Shown: piece by piece, positions 49,741 to 61,312 of the stretch
Layout of the letters: each line of letters starts with the position of its first letter
How positions within the stretch are numbered: position 1 is the stretch's first letter
Assembly: GCA_037577475.1 (NCBI GenBank)
Contig: CM075183.1
Span: forward strand, 10,909,471-10,973,470
Direction: 5' to 3'
DNA from: Chaunax sp. Z400
Lineage: Eukaryota; Chordata; Actinopteri; Lophiiformes; Chaunacidae
Length of the DNA stretch: 64,000 nucleotides
The notes under the pieces: model-generated
Told to the model about the DNA's origin: nothing
Seen by the model: only the letters and a program-made list of their open reading frames with translations
Database searches by the model: none
Made by a program: the position numbers and the translations under genes

Positions 49741-50892
49741 AGTGTGAGTGGATGAATCAGGAAAAAGAGCTGTTCTATGAGAAAAAAAACAAACATGTAT
49801 GTGTTATGTGAGGGGTGGAAGTAAGAGAGATTAAGTGATAAAACTGGAGGTGATGAAAACGCATGTGAGTAAAACAAAACGCAGTGGTAAAAGTGGATGT
49901 GAATTGAAAAATGATCATTGCATTGCATGTGGAATTGAACTAATTTTTGGGAGTGGTTTAAGACAGTTTCCCATGTGTGCATGCTCTCCGAAACCCGGGT
50001 TAAAGGCATTATGTCAGCAAGCAAGCAGAATGGATCTGATAATGAAACACTGGGCCACAAAAGGAGCCATGAGTAGATGTAGCGTTCAATTCCAACTTGG
50101 TAAAAGTAGGTCTGATTGTTGCTGGTCACAAGTGGAGCCAACCTCAACCTGTGAGGTGAGGTGAGGTGGCAGGTCAACCTCCATACAAACAAAGCCGAAT
50201 AGGATGTGAGGTTGACTTAAAAAAGAAAAAAGAAAAATCAGATTATGTGTCCCACGGTGTATCAGAAAAATACCTTTATGTAATTCCTTTCTGTTAAAGC
50301 AACAATTTATATCCAGCGCCTATAGGGGGAAGAAAATTGCCTTGAATTAAAGGGGCTCCTCAGCTTAAAAGCACTACAGTGTGATTCATACCGCTCCTTC
50401 TCATGATCCTGTGTGTCGACGGCTTGGACGTTTGTGTACAGGCAAAGTGAGAATACAGCCAAACACATTAGCGGATGAAATATTCTGTTCTAATTATGGT
50501 TGTACAAGCAGGGCGATTTATCTGTGTTAATTTAATGATTCTCAAAGAGACAAGATGGGGGGAAAAAAATGGAGGCAGGAAGATCGTTTCAGCTGTAACA
50601 TTTTATTCTTTTGATATTTTCTGTGAATACTTACATTTTATTTCACGACTTCTATTTTATAGATGGTGTTGGATGGAATTCAGGGAGGAATTGATCATGT
50701 TTTTTTTTTTTATATTTCAAGTATCGTATCTGAAGTATATCTATTTGAGACAGATTGGTGATGGGAGTGAAGTTTATTCCCTCTGTGTTGTGTTGAGCAC
50801 GCCAAGCTGGGTCTATTCAATCAGGAGAGACGACAAGAGGAACAATAGAATGAGAGAAGTGATGCAATATTAAATGTATTGTGAACAGAAGT
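49741..50892. other. Unique non-coding DNA
   Basis: The open frames at 49725-50192 on the minus strand and 50475-50873 on the plus strand have no recognisable domains. Confidence 0.5.
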
Positions 50893-51165
50893 ATAGTCTT
50901 TGCGCTTAGACCCCGGCAAGAAGATCACCAAGGGAAGCTGTCAGACGAATCAAATGCTCCCGGTATGAAGGAGACCTCTTCATCAAAGGAACTCCTGATG
51001 GGAGGGTTTGGTCGGAGGTGGCCAGGTGTCCCAGGTTGAGGTGGTGAAGGGGTGGAGAGAGAGCAAATTTAAAGTTTGAGAGCTTGCAAATGATTGGCTA
51101 ACAGGAGGACATGGCAGGTTGTGATTGGATAAGAGGAGAATGAGGTATTTAAACCTAGAATAGCG
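50893..51165 (+). repeat. Unclassified interspersed repeat, copy 2
   Basis: Partner of 22635-22935. It retains TTAGACCCCGGCAAGAAGAT, ATCACCAAGGGAAGCTGTCA, AGGTGGTGAAGGGGTGGAG, AATGATTGGCTAACAGG and then TATTTAAA (about 51147). Confidence 0.75.
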
Positions 51166-52597
51166 GGAGAGTTCTACGTTTCTACGTTCTACTTGTTTGC
51201 CTGGTCATACAGTCTTCTTGCAGTCGTTTTAGTGGCAAACACAACACATGTTCCTAAAATTAAACACTTGGGATGCAATAATCAATGCCTTCATCAAAAT
51301 CAATTAAACAGCATTAATGATATTACTGTCATCGGTCAGTTTGGTAAATAGGGGCACCGAATTTTCCACACATTTCCGAGCCCCAAAAAATCCAACCTTA
51401 CCGTGCTTTCAAATCATTTCGTCTTGGTCAGAGCTTTAATTTTCCTAATTTCCGATGTGTCCTGAACACAACAGTAGGCCAACTTAGCACAAATTTCTAT
51501 TTTAGCCAATCAAGCCACAGCATTACAGTAGACTTAATCAGACGTTTGTGCAAAAGACTTTCACTACACCCTTGTAGATGGTATCTTTAGATCACCATAT
51601 GTCGGAGAAACAATATGACAGTATTAAAACCAGCAACCTTAGCACATCAGCACGACACCGAGTTGAAGACTGCCTTTGAAATAGAGAAGCTGTCTTAATC
51701 TCATCCAAACCCTCCTGTCACAATCGATCAACAGGCTTACGGAAAAATGGCTACAGAGCATTATAAAAAATATTCCAGGAAACCATCTGGAAAGCTCAGG
51801 CCTGATGTAACTTCAATGAGGACAGCATGAAACCAGCTGATCAGACTGTAGAGGCTGACGTACAATTTTCTGTCAAGTCTTGCTCAGACTTTTTGAAGGG
51901 AAGCGTCGCAGCCCTTCCTCACATCTCATACCCTGCATGTTGTCGTACCCTGCTGCTCTCAATCATTAGTTATGGGAGCCAGTCCCTACACCCTGAGCAG
52001 CAGGTGATGGGAATATCTCCCAGAATTAAGGGCAAGTATCAAAAACATCGTAAGCTGCATGCATTCAATTCAAGGGAAGGTTGAAGGGGAACAAAAAGCT
52101 TGATTATCTCAAAAAGGCTCAATAAATAAGAACAATCTCTGCCTTCACATTCAGAATATCACTGAGTGGAGCTACTTTTAACAGGGGACCAGTTACGGGA
52201 CGACAGCAAATAACTGTGACAAATGGCGTCTGTGTAAAGTGTTCCATTTAGTGCAGATCAGCAGCATAAGGGCATCAGTCTGAGACAATTAATATTTAAT
52301 GTTCAGACAGTCACGGCCATATATAATTCACCGCAATTATGCATAATTTCTCTTGCAGTCTGAGCCGCAACAATTGCTATCCCTCTGCTATGCTGTGATT
52401 TTGATCATTTTATCGAGAGAAGTGTTGCAGCTCAGTTTGATATGCAGTGAGATATAAAGCAGTGGGGAATGAGTGACTGGAGCTCTGGTCAGTAACAGAA
52501 AGCTGATGATTTCCTATAGAAGCCATCGGATTTGAGTCACTTCCTTTCTCCAACATGGTGGATTGTGCAGTACGAGTGAGTGTGGGTACGATCTCAC
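51166..52597. other. Unique non-coding DNA
   Basis: The segment 52250-52420 contains CAATTATGCATAATT, a palindromic homeodomain/POU-like core, and could be regulatory. No gene supported. Confidence 0.5.
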
Positions 52598-52677
52598 CTG
52601 GTCTGAACCCCGGCTTGCTTGTGCTGCTTGGTGACTTCCACCTGGAAGAGCTGGTACTCATGACAGGCTCCATATGC
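52598..52677 (-). CDS. Candidate 80-nt internal coding exon, gene unknown
   Basis: On the minus strand a pyrimidine-rich acceptor (TACTTCCTTCAGTCAG) precedes the segment and a consensus donor CCAG/GTGAGAT follows it. One frame is open throughout and begins AYGACHEYQLFQVEVTKQ; about 16 of 26 third positions are G or C in otherwise AT-rich DNA. It would enter in phase 0 and leave after two bases of a codon. I do not recognise the protein family, no second exon of the same gene was found, and another frame is also open. Confidence 0.3.
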
Positions 52678-53242
52678 CTGACTGAAGGAAGTACACACAC
52701 AAGCACATACACACTTTTACACAGATACACTCATGCTGTGGAAAACATGGGAAGAAAACTTGCACACCGACAAGAGATTATCCTAGTGCCTTTCCTGCTG
52801 TGATTGAAGATTGAATAAGGGCACAGTATACTATCTGAATTGCTTCACAGCCCTTGTGCATGGATGACATAATAGGCAGAAGGGCTATTTTAGGAAAAAA
52901 CAAAAACAGCTTGCAAAACTGCTGCACAACTGGTGGTTTTGCATTTTTTCATGGGATAATATACCATCAGGGATAATATCATCAGCTTCTATCCAAAAAC
53001 CATTCAGATTCAGTGTTTACACACCAAACGTGAATATTTGCTATACATGAGCAAATATCACTGCAGGAGTAAGTTGTGTCACATGTGCGAGTTGTGCAAA
53101 CCTGTAAATAGCGCATTGCTTTTAACTGCACTCAAGTAGAAGACACATTTTCAGACCTTATTTCAATCAGGAGAGACTAGTGGTTGAAGTAAATAAGAAT
53201 GTTTATTACATCAAATGATATTTGATAATTAGTATGTCGGCA
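52678..53242. other. Unique AT-rich DNA
   Basis: Nothing recognised. Confidence 0.55.
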
Positions 53243-53288
53243 AGTCTTTGGTGTCAGAAAGTCTTTGGTGTCAGAAAGTCTTTGGTGC
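53243..53288 (+). repeat. 17-bp tandem repeat, 2.7 copies
   Basis: AGTCTTTGGTGTCAGAA units start at 53243, 53260 and 53277 (partial), ending just before the SINE. Confidence 0.96.
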
Positions 53289-53305
53289 TTAGACTCTAGG
53301 GACTG

Positions 53306-53564
53306 TAGGGGCAGCTGTGGCGCAGTGGTAGAGCTGTCGTCCACTTATCATAAGGTCGGTGGTTCGACCCCCAGCCCCTGCAGTCTACATGTCGAAGTGT
53401 CCTTGGGCAAGATACTGAACCCCCAAATTGTTCCCAGTGGTTGTTCCATTGGTAACAGGATGAATGTTATGAATGCCACTACTACCCATTCACACCACAT
53501 GAATGTTGGTGTGAATGGGTGAATGCTGGCTTGTGTTGTAAAGCTTGCAGTCCATTTGCTCTTC
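53306..53564 (+). mobile_element. tRNA-derived SINE with intact Pol III boxes
   Basis: The tRNA-like head has a perfect A box TGGCGCAGTGG (53318-53328) and a perfect B box GGTTCGACCCC (53361-53371), 43 bp apart start to start. The body follows the teleost order CAGTCTACATGTCGAAGTGT, CCTTGGGCAAGATACTGAAC, GTTGTTCCATTGG, GTGTGAATGGGTGAATG and TTGTAAAG...CAGTCCATTT. An exact 14-bp hairpin (arms 53484-53497 and 53507-53520) lies in the body. It is not a functional tRNA gene: there is no clean acceptor stem, and the body continues. Confidence 0.85.
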
Positions 53565-53734
53565 AGGGAGCAGCAGCAAGATATATATCCTCCCTTGGAG
53601 TCCAGACACTGGTGGTGGTCTCTGATGAAGTTGGTGAATCTTGAAGGGGATGGGGAGGTGGAAATTTGCTTTGAGTTCAGTGAGAACTCACCACTATATC
53701 TTAAAAATCTTAACATCTATGCAAACCCACAATA

Positions 53735-54160
53735 CAGCAGCAGTCATTTACAAACTGAATGCATGTCCACACAAAAGTGCGGTACACAAAAACCATCCGT
53801 GGTGCTGTTTTTACAGTTTTTATTGTAATATTGATTTGCAGTGGCATGTGGTAAAGTGACAGCAGTGTGCAGAGAGCAGGGCGTGGTGCTGAGAGGCCTC
53901 CTCTCACAGCTGAAGGGGAGCTTTTACAGTAGCTGCGCCTCATACTGTGCTTTTCAAAGGCGTTTCAAACTGAGCCTGAATCATAAAACTGGCAGACAGT
54001 GAACGCAGCAAAAACACACCAGAGCACAGCAGATGAGGACCTCTTATATTGATTGTAGTAATGTGCTGGATTGACTGGAGAGAAAGTGACAGGTGCAATT
54101 GATGTTGTGGGTTGATGCATCGGGGGAATTATCTGCACTGTGCGCCCATTTAAAAGGGTA
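53735..54160 (+). repeat. Duplicated non-coding block, copy 2
   Basis: Partner of 29520-29905. It carries insertions such as TTTTACAGTAGCT and an AACACACCAGAGCACAGC segment that copy 1 lacks. Confidence 0.85.
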
Positions 54161-54799
54161 TGAGGGTGTGTGCTGTGAAATCACCTGACACACACAAACA
54201 CACACATAACGAAACACACGTATATATTTGTGTCTCCTGCTTTATCCATCAATCTGTCAGCTATGATAACACATTGGATCGATTTTTTCAAATGATTATC
54301 AAACCACAGTCCATCCACCAATCCATCATCTTATCTGTAAGGCCATGTTTACACTATAATCACTGTGGAAAGAGTAATAATTATAATATAAGCAGATGAT
54401 TGTTTGGGCAGATGCTGTGAAAAATGAGTTCACTCCCAAACAAAGAACCTGAAAACCCCCCAGAAATCAAACACAACAAAGATTATCCATCCAAAATTTT
54501 GTTGAACCGTGTTTCTGATAATATTTACATGATTTTCATAAAGTAATTCTGACTGGTATGAGTCTATGTTTGCAAAGGACAACATGGGGAAACATCTTGT
54601 CCTTTTAAATTCTCTTTTTGTCTCTTTTTTTATTTACTTATTACAGTAAGTAAAAACTAAACCAAGAGACCCTTGACAGCATCAGATATTCGCTTTATTT
54701 TACAAACACCTATTAGTTCTATTAGAAGTGTTGCACAATATTAATTAATATATATTAGAAAAAATGCTTTGAAAAAAAGGAAGAAAACCCAAAAACCCT
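54161..54799. other. Unique AT-rich DNA
   Basis: Nothing recognised beyond short CA runs near 54188. Confidence 0.55.
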
Positions 54800-55125
54800 G
54801 ATCTGCTGCAAGATCAAACTCAACTCAACATTATTTATAAGCCCATTTAAAAACAACAGAGTTGACCAAAGTGCTGCACAGTCATTAAATAAGATACACA
54901 AGGAAACCATACTCTACAGTAAAAAAGCAATAAAACCACAATAAAAGACATGTACAAAACTCATACTTGGTTGAAAGCCAAGGAATAAAAATGGGTTTTA
55001 AGACGGGATTTAAAAACTGGCAGTGAGGGGGCCGACCTAACATGGGGAGGGCAAGTCGTTCCATAGTTTGGGGGCTGCAGCAGAGAAAGGTCTGTCGCCC
55101 AAACTGCATGTATTTTCTTTAAGAA
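54800..55125 (-). pseudogene. LINE (L2-like) C-terminus and 3' end
   Basis: On the minus strand, PPHVRSAPSLPVFKSRLKTH followed by FYSLAFNQV is the extreme C-terminus of an L2-like LINE polymerase (LP.H.RS..S...FKS.LKTHLF pattern). A frameshift separates it from the upstream LCCSPQT...E segment. The following 3' UTR includes the complements of CAAAGTGCTGCACAGTCATT and CCCATTTAAAAACAACAG, and ends in a TTGAGTTGAGTTTGA tail. It is a 5'-truncated dead copy. Confidence 0.75.
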
Positions 55126-58100
55126 ATGGTTTCTATCAATCTTGGCACAAACCATAAATATACATGCAGACAGATTTAAAAGAAAAGGAGAAGGAAAAAA
55201 AGAAAGAAAAGAAGAAAAAAAGGCTTTAAAATTGATTTAGCTTTCTAGATGGTACTGGTTGCAAATAACAACAGGTGCAATGTGAATTATTTAACTTTAT
55301 CGAATTAATAAAAAAGCGTGAAATAAAACATCAGTAACCTGCACACGATTCACTAATGTGTATCAACTGATTTATCTCTCACTGCTCCCTGGAAAATCAC
55401 TTTTATATTCCAGTCTTGTTGTACTTATGCACCAATATTAAATTGTTTCCTCCTACACAGAGTGGCAAACCCGACAGCAGAATTTCATTTGGGCAATCAG
55501 GGTGAATACAGACCGTTTCAATTATGGAACGCTTTTCTCTGCTGCAAACGGTGCCACTGATTTAGGCAGATAAACCAGGAGCAGGGTTTATTTTTGCATT
55601 AGTACCCTAATGCAGGTTGATGTTTATTTGCACAACATTAACACTTAAGTAGAACGTGAGCAAAATTGGACAACAAAAACAGATCCACTCAATAATATGT
55701 GGCTGAGATAAAATGCCTGCGCACGCTTCTATCAACTTCTCACCTCAACACAAACAACAACGGATCCAAACGGAAAGCTATATCACTAGTTATTTGAAAT
55801 CAATAACCATAAGTGTCTTTTTTCCTCCTTACTATTAATTAGACTGGGACTATCTAAGTTATAATCATGTGGAAAAATCGGATACATCTGCAGTCATTAA
55901 ATTTAGTCAATAGATTTTCCATAAAAATGTCAACTTAGTCCCAAAGTGTTCTCTTCATGTTGATCAATAAGGCTATTATGTGTGTAGGTCCCCCTGTGCA
56001 TATCATGTGTAATTTATGCTTATAGAACAGATAATACCAGTGATATCACACACAGGACAAATGGGACTGCGGTGCTCTCACACAGTATTGATATTCAAAT
56101 ATCCAGGTTATAACGGCTGAGCGTCTGGAGGGACAAGCAATTGAAAGGGGTAATAAGACCACTCCATGGAGAGAGAGAGAAGAAAGGAAGGAGAGGGAGA
56201 CAGACCTGAGGCACCAATGGCTCAGGTGTGACGGTGTTTTTGGTAAATCTGTCGGTGAAAGGCTTACTGGAGAGCTGCAGAGTCTGTGTCATCAACAGTT
56301 TACATAATGGTGAAAAGTGTGTTTTGTTTGTCTCCGAGCAGCATTACACAAAAATCACATATTCCATATTTCCTCGAGCCTTGGTGGGAATGATGGGCAT
56401 AAAGGCAGGAAGGATCCCAATACATTTTGGAAACTGATCCCGATACAAGGGCGGCTCCTGCAATGTCTTTTCACTTTCTTTTTCTTTTCTTTTTTTGTTG
56501 CCTTTTCTGTCTATTACACATATGCTACTCATTGCAGGGAGGAACCCATTAAATCTTTTAAGTGTATCTGGATAAAACTGTGGATTTAGAAACTTTCCTT
56601 TATTGAATATTTTGACATAACATAATATTTCAAAATTTTTTTTGTGTGACTGTTTTTGTCAATAAAGCATAAAGGTCTTGACAGATTACCATAAAACTAG
56701 GTAGAAGAGTGGGGCGTCTACCACATATGTCTCCATCCACTTGATTGATGGCGGTATAGACTCTACTGACTGCCCTTCTAGCCGAACAAAGTCAGGAAAA
56801 TTGCCTCATTGGTTCTTCCTGCTACAGTATCTCCACATTTTGCTATGATGACACACACAGAAGGTGAAAACAAGACTTGCCATGCTGTTGCAACTGGTAC
56901 TGACTATGCTGATAAGGTTTTGTGTAATACTGATCAGTCAGACACACACATACCAAGAGAGATGCAATGTTATCTTCGCAGGGAAGGGAAGGATGACTGT
57001 AGGATTGGTTTGTATCAATATGTTTTTCTTTTTTTGAACCCATTTTAGAGGAACTGGACATTATTTATGAATGCTATGTGGGTAATTGTCCATCACAATG
57101 TGCTGCAGCGTGAGACACTTTACACCTCGAGTATCTTGGATGGAGTGGGAGGCAAACAAGCTGAAACCGTGTAAAACACTTCTACCTGTCCTGACTTAAA
57201 ACCTCCAATTGGCTTCACCTCTCACTCACTCTGATTTCTTTTTTTTTTTTTAAGACTCCTGTAGTTTCTGGATGATCTGCCAGATATGGGGCTGCTTCCA
57301 AAAGAATAGACAGATCTGTTCATGCTTGTACATCATGTAATTTTAGAGTCACCTTAAAACCATCTTTCCATGGAAAAGTAAAAACATTTCGCGCCAGATA
57401 CACAAGAACGTTTCCTGTGCTCACGTGAAATTTCCCCGTTTTACCCATTTGAGGACATATAAGCATAGCTAAGAGTGGAAAAACACGTTTGTCTTTATCT
57501 GATGATGTGTTGATTGGTGTGGTGATACATACACTTTTTTATTGATCAGAATTCTTGAGCATATTTACATGAAAATATAACTGTAAATTACCATTTTTAA
57601 AAATTGTAATCCAGTCATAGTGCCAGCGCTTGTGCAGCCCACTAGATGACACTCTGACCTCTGAGGGGAGAACGGCTGATGTTAATGACGGCCATATCAA
57701 TGAGATGCACAGATTCAAAATTGTACTGGTCCGGAAAAGGAAGAAGGAACAAGAAATGCAGAAAAAAAAACCCAGATACAATTAATGAAAATTGAAAGAG
57801 TAACAAAGTCATTTCATGTTGTCCACTTCACATCATCAAGAGAAAGGCTACTCTATAATTATTTCCTGAATGCAATATGACTAAAAAGCAAACGTATCAT
57901 GTTTCTTTGTGGTACTTGAACAAGTAGGCATAGGAGGAGATGAGTGGAGAGTGGCTGAAAACCAAGAGCGAGAAAGGAAAGAGCCGGGACAAGTGGCGTC
58001 GGTAAGATGGACCGGGAAAGGTTGAAAGGCCATAAATGCCATCAATATGAAAAAGAAAAAAAGGAAAAGAAAAGAGACAAGAGGTGTGCTGGAGAGGGGG

Positions 58101-58529
58101 CGAGCAAGGAGTGGAGGGAGCAAGGAAATATGAAAAGTCTAAATAAAATAACAAACAAAAGAGGGATGGAGAAAAGCTGAAAAATGAAATGAGGGAAACA
58201 TTTGCAGGCAGCCTCTCAGTCAATCATAATCTCCTGGGTGTTGGATATGAGAGAGAGAGAGTGCAGTGGTTATTATTATCATCACGGCTATAATCATAAT
58301 CAGGGTAATTCCAGTGTGGGGAGATGGAAAGGCGGATGGCAAAGGCTGATGGAGGAGGATAAAATGTCAGATAGGAGGAACAAGGACATTACTAGGTGTA
58401 ACCATGGTGAAATGCTCAGAGACCGAGATGCAGTAAGTGGATAAGAGGGAAAGTGTGTGTAGGGAATATACAGATTGCTAAAATGCGCATGAGGCTCTTT
58501 TAATTAAATCAGACCCTCACAATTATACC
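55126..58529. other. Unique non-coding DNA
   Basis: About 3.4 kb with no supported gene or repeat. A poly(T) run lies at 57239-57251, a CTCF-like but mismatched CCACTAGATGACACT at about 57639, and a purine-rich stretch at 57910-58210. Confidence 0.5.
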
Positions 58530-58640
58530 AGGGGCCGTATTCATGAAACCCACCAGTACAAAGAGTTGCTCCTCGTCGGGAAACTCTGAGAATATTCTTA
58601 GAATTTCCCTTTAAGGTTACGACTACATCCTGGTGTTGGA
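58530..58640 (+). mobile_element. Possible Harbinger-like MITE end
   Basis: GGGGCCGTATTCATGAA followed by AAACTCTGAGAATATTCTTA resembles the end of fish PIF/Harbinger-type MITEs (GGGCCGTATTCAC...). The opposite end was not found. Confidence 0.35.
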
Positions 58641-59167
58641 ATTATCATTCACAAAGCATGCCACTGCTTTTCACACAACCAAATGGCATGAGGTGCGGCT
58701 GCTGGGCCATGGTCCTCCACGCCTGCCTCTTAGCTTGCGCTGTAACACTGGTGGGGCTTCTTTTTCATTCTAAAACGAATTTTAGATGCAGCGCGAAAAT
58801 GACCAGCATAATAAATAAACATACGCAACTGAAGAGACCACCGCACAATAGGCCTGTCAAAACTTCTACCTTCACATGCTATAGCTTATTCAACAGAGAT
58901 GTTCATGACATAAAATGGTATTGATCATTTCACCGTGTTTAAGGACTGGTTTCCTGATGGATACCGCCAAATGACAGCAAGTGACCATGTCACCAAATTA
59001 CATGTACAGTGTGTAAAAACACAGAGCAGATTTTACAATCCAAATTAATTAAACTACAGTATATTATAGCTGATAAATGTTGATTAAACACTGGAATAAC
59101 AGATATATTATGCCAAATAACATTAGAGAGAACCACCTTTCAGGTTCATCTCTGTTAACTCAGAGCT
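58641..59167. other. Unique non-coding DNA
   Basis: The open frame at 58658-58924 has no recognised domain. Confidence 0.5.

Positions 59168-59226
<59 letters not shown>
59168..59226. repeat. (TA)n microsatellite, 59 bp
   Basis: Alternating AT with one phase break near 59188. Confidence 0.98.
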
Positions 59227-59227
<1 letters not shown>

Positions 59228-59439
59228 TGTATATAATGCTTGTGCACAGTGAATCAGATGATAGACTTTATTAACAATTAATAAAACCGTGTTGGTCTGC
59301 AGAGCAACCAAAGAATAATGACAGACTTTCCTGGTTGAGCATGAGACATTTGTAGTGTATTTTTTTTTTAACATATATTAATAATACAGTCAGATTACCA
59401 GGGTTTCATTGGCATAATGGTATGACAATCATAAGAGTG

Positions 59440-59600
59440 ACTTAATACTGATAAAATATCATATGTATATGCATCAAAATAACCCTGCACCTCTCCAAAA
59501 AAAATGTCATCAAAATCCATCCATAACTCTTTGAGTAATCCTGCAAATGGAAGAACAAACCAACGCAGCAAAAAAACAACAAAAAGCAAATGACGCAAAG
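59440..59600 (+). mobile_element. Degraded CCGCCAAGG-type element
   Basis: ATGTCATCAAAATCCATCC, AACTCTTTGAGTAATCCTGC and AACAAACCAACGCAGC follow in the same order as in the right half of 40241-40588. The termini are lost. Confidence 0.45.
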
Positions 59601-60477
59601 TAGTCAGGAAAATGTTCTTTTAAAACCAACGTGTGTAAACATAGCACTAAATTAACATCGAAGTTAATTCCAACAAATATTTGAAGCGTAAGACACAGAA
59701 TTCACTCCCTAGAACATCAGATTGTTCATACAGATACACTAAAATGTCATTATAGGAAAGTACTTTATTCAATCTACAACAGCAAATAACCAAAAGATCT
59801 TATTTTTTTTTCCAACAGAGCTCACACATATATCAGTGTGAAAATCACTCTAGATCAAACAGAATCTCCAAACTCTCTATTTAAAAGAACATTTTTTTGG
59901 GGAATAAGAGTAAGAGATCCTACAGGCAACACAAAATGTTCATTTTCGGAGACAAATATAGGCTTTGAAGGAAGATATTTTAAAAGACGTGTGAGACAGT
60001 GAAGAGTAAAAGAGCGAGGGAGGAGACGATGGATTGATACAAGGAAAAATGATTCAAGTCAGGTGAATTGCGTCAAATTGGTCGAGATAAGAGAGATGGG
60101 GGAATAAGAGGAAGTCGGGCTATTAAAAGCGGAGCATGGCTCTCGAGGTAGAGTGAGGCACTCGTGGAGGCTGGAGAGAGAAAGACGTATAGAGGGTGCA
60201 GATGAACAGAAGGAAGTGGATGAAGGACAGGAAGCTGCAGAGAGTCACATAGACAGAGAGAGAGAGAGAGAGAGCCCATGTGAGATTCATGGAGAGCACT
60301 TATCCCGAAATATATATGGATCTGTGTCAGGAAATGAGACGGATGCCGAAAAGAGAGGAGGGGAGAAAAAAAATGGAGGGGAGAGAGCTGCCAGGTTACA
60401 ATGACTCTTGCTCAGAGCGGTTGCCTGCAAAAGTTTGATGGTAATGGTGATGGATGTGGAGGAGGAGGAGGAGGATG
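59601..60477. other. Non-coding DNA, purine-rich from about 60000
   Basis: Includes a (GA)n run at 60254-60274 and (GGA)n near 60460. No gene supported. Confidence 0.55.
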
Positions 60478-60575
60478 GTGGGGGCGGGGGTGGGGGGGGG
60501 GGCGTGCGGTGGAGGTTGTGGTGACGGATGGTGATGACGGTGGCAAAGGTGGTGCTGGCGGTGGGGGGGGGGGGT
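60478..60575 (+). other. G-rich tract with quadruplex potential
   Basis: Consecutive G runs (GGGGGCGGGGG, then 12 G) at 60479-60502 and a 13-G run at about 60562-60574, linked by GGT/GGC-rich sequence. It satisfies quadruplex rules within 60479-60502 alone. Confidence 0.7.
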
Positions 60576-60589
60576 GATGAGTGCCTCCA

Positions 60590-60770
60590 TCATCCCTGGC
60601 GCTCTAATAGCCCTTCCTGTCCAGCAAGTGACGTGACTCAAGCCTAATTGCGGTGCCTTGGAGCAACACATCATGTTTACTGTAATTGTAATGAAGGCGA
60701 GATGGAGGCTAATCAGGGCCGCCACGTGGTCGGGGGGCAGATGCATGCACTCACTCGTGATGGTGAGAGT
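60590..60770. promoter_or_regulatory. Candidate conserved regulatory element
   Basis: A non-repetitive patch with AAGTGACGTGACTCA (overlapping CRE-like and AP-1-like cores), CTAATTGCGG, GTAATTGTAATGA, GGCTAATC and CACGTG-like GCCACGTGG. No conservation test was possible. Confidence 0.25.
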
Positions 60771-61138
60771 AGTGGCTCTTGCGCACCACCTCATGCTGTG
60801 AACGGGAGCCGATCGTCCATAGAGAGATTTTTTGTTGTTGTTGTGGACAGGGTCGATTTTAGAGCGAACCTGTGCATATGTGCCTGGATTTACGTGCATG
60901 TGTGTACATCTGTTTTTTTTAAATCCGTGACTGCATGTGTTGTGCCCTATACCTACCGGGACCACCATGAATAATTAGTCCATGAAGTGGTTCCACAGAA
61001 AGGACGAGGACAAACACACACTGTGGCACTAAGGGATCATTTAAGCTCTGACTTAAATAATATTGTAAAAGATGTTATTTTAGGAGTTACTAAAATTAGT
61101 TCTGCACTTCCATAAAGTTAAGACTTAAAGGACAGAAA
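60771..61138. other. Unique non-coding DNA
   Basis: Nothing recognised. Confidence 0.55.
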
Positions 61139-61253
61139 GGCATCCATCCATTGTCTATAACAGCTAATCCATTGTGGGGCTGGAGCCTATCCCAGCTGAT
61201 ATAAGCGAGAGGCGGGGTTTACCCTGGACAGGTTGCCAGTTCATCACCTGGCC
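61139..61253 (-). mobile_element. 3' tail of the tRNA-like dispersed element
   Basis: On the minus strand: GCAACCTGTCCAGGGT, AAACCCCGCCTCTCGC, CAGCTGGGATAGGCTCCAGC, then ATTAGCTGTTATAGACAATG and ATGGATGGATG. This is the standard tail of the common teleost repeat whose head is at 6384. It contains the same CTGTCCAGGGT...CCGCCTCTCGC stretch that was amplified into the minisatellite. Confidence 0.75.
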
Positions 61254-61312
61254 AACGTGCTTTATTTTATTATATACAATCATACTTCAATGGTCTCCAA
61301 TTTCGCTTTCAG

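Noticed and set aside
53308..53380. A real tRNA gene
   Set aside because: A and B boxes are perfect, but the acceptor stem does not pair cleanly and the sequence continues into a SINE body.
57637..57653. Third CTCF-like motif (CCACTAGATGACACT)
   Set aside because: Breaks the essential GGC of the core (GAC instead).
60396..60968. 190-codon minus-strand open frame
   Set aside because: His/Pro/Thr-rich low complexity from GGT/GGA and poly(G) repeats, with no recognisable domain.
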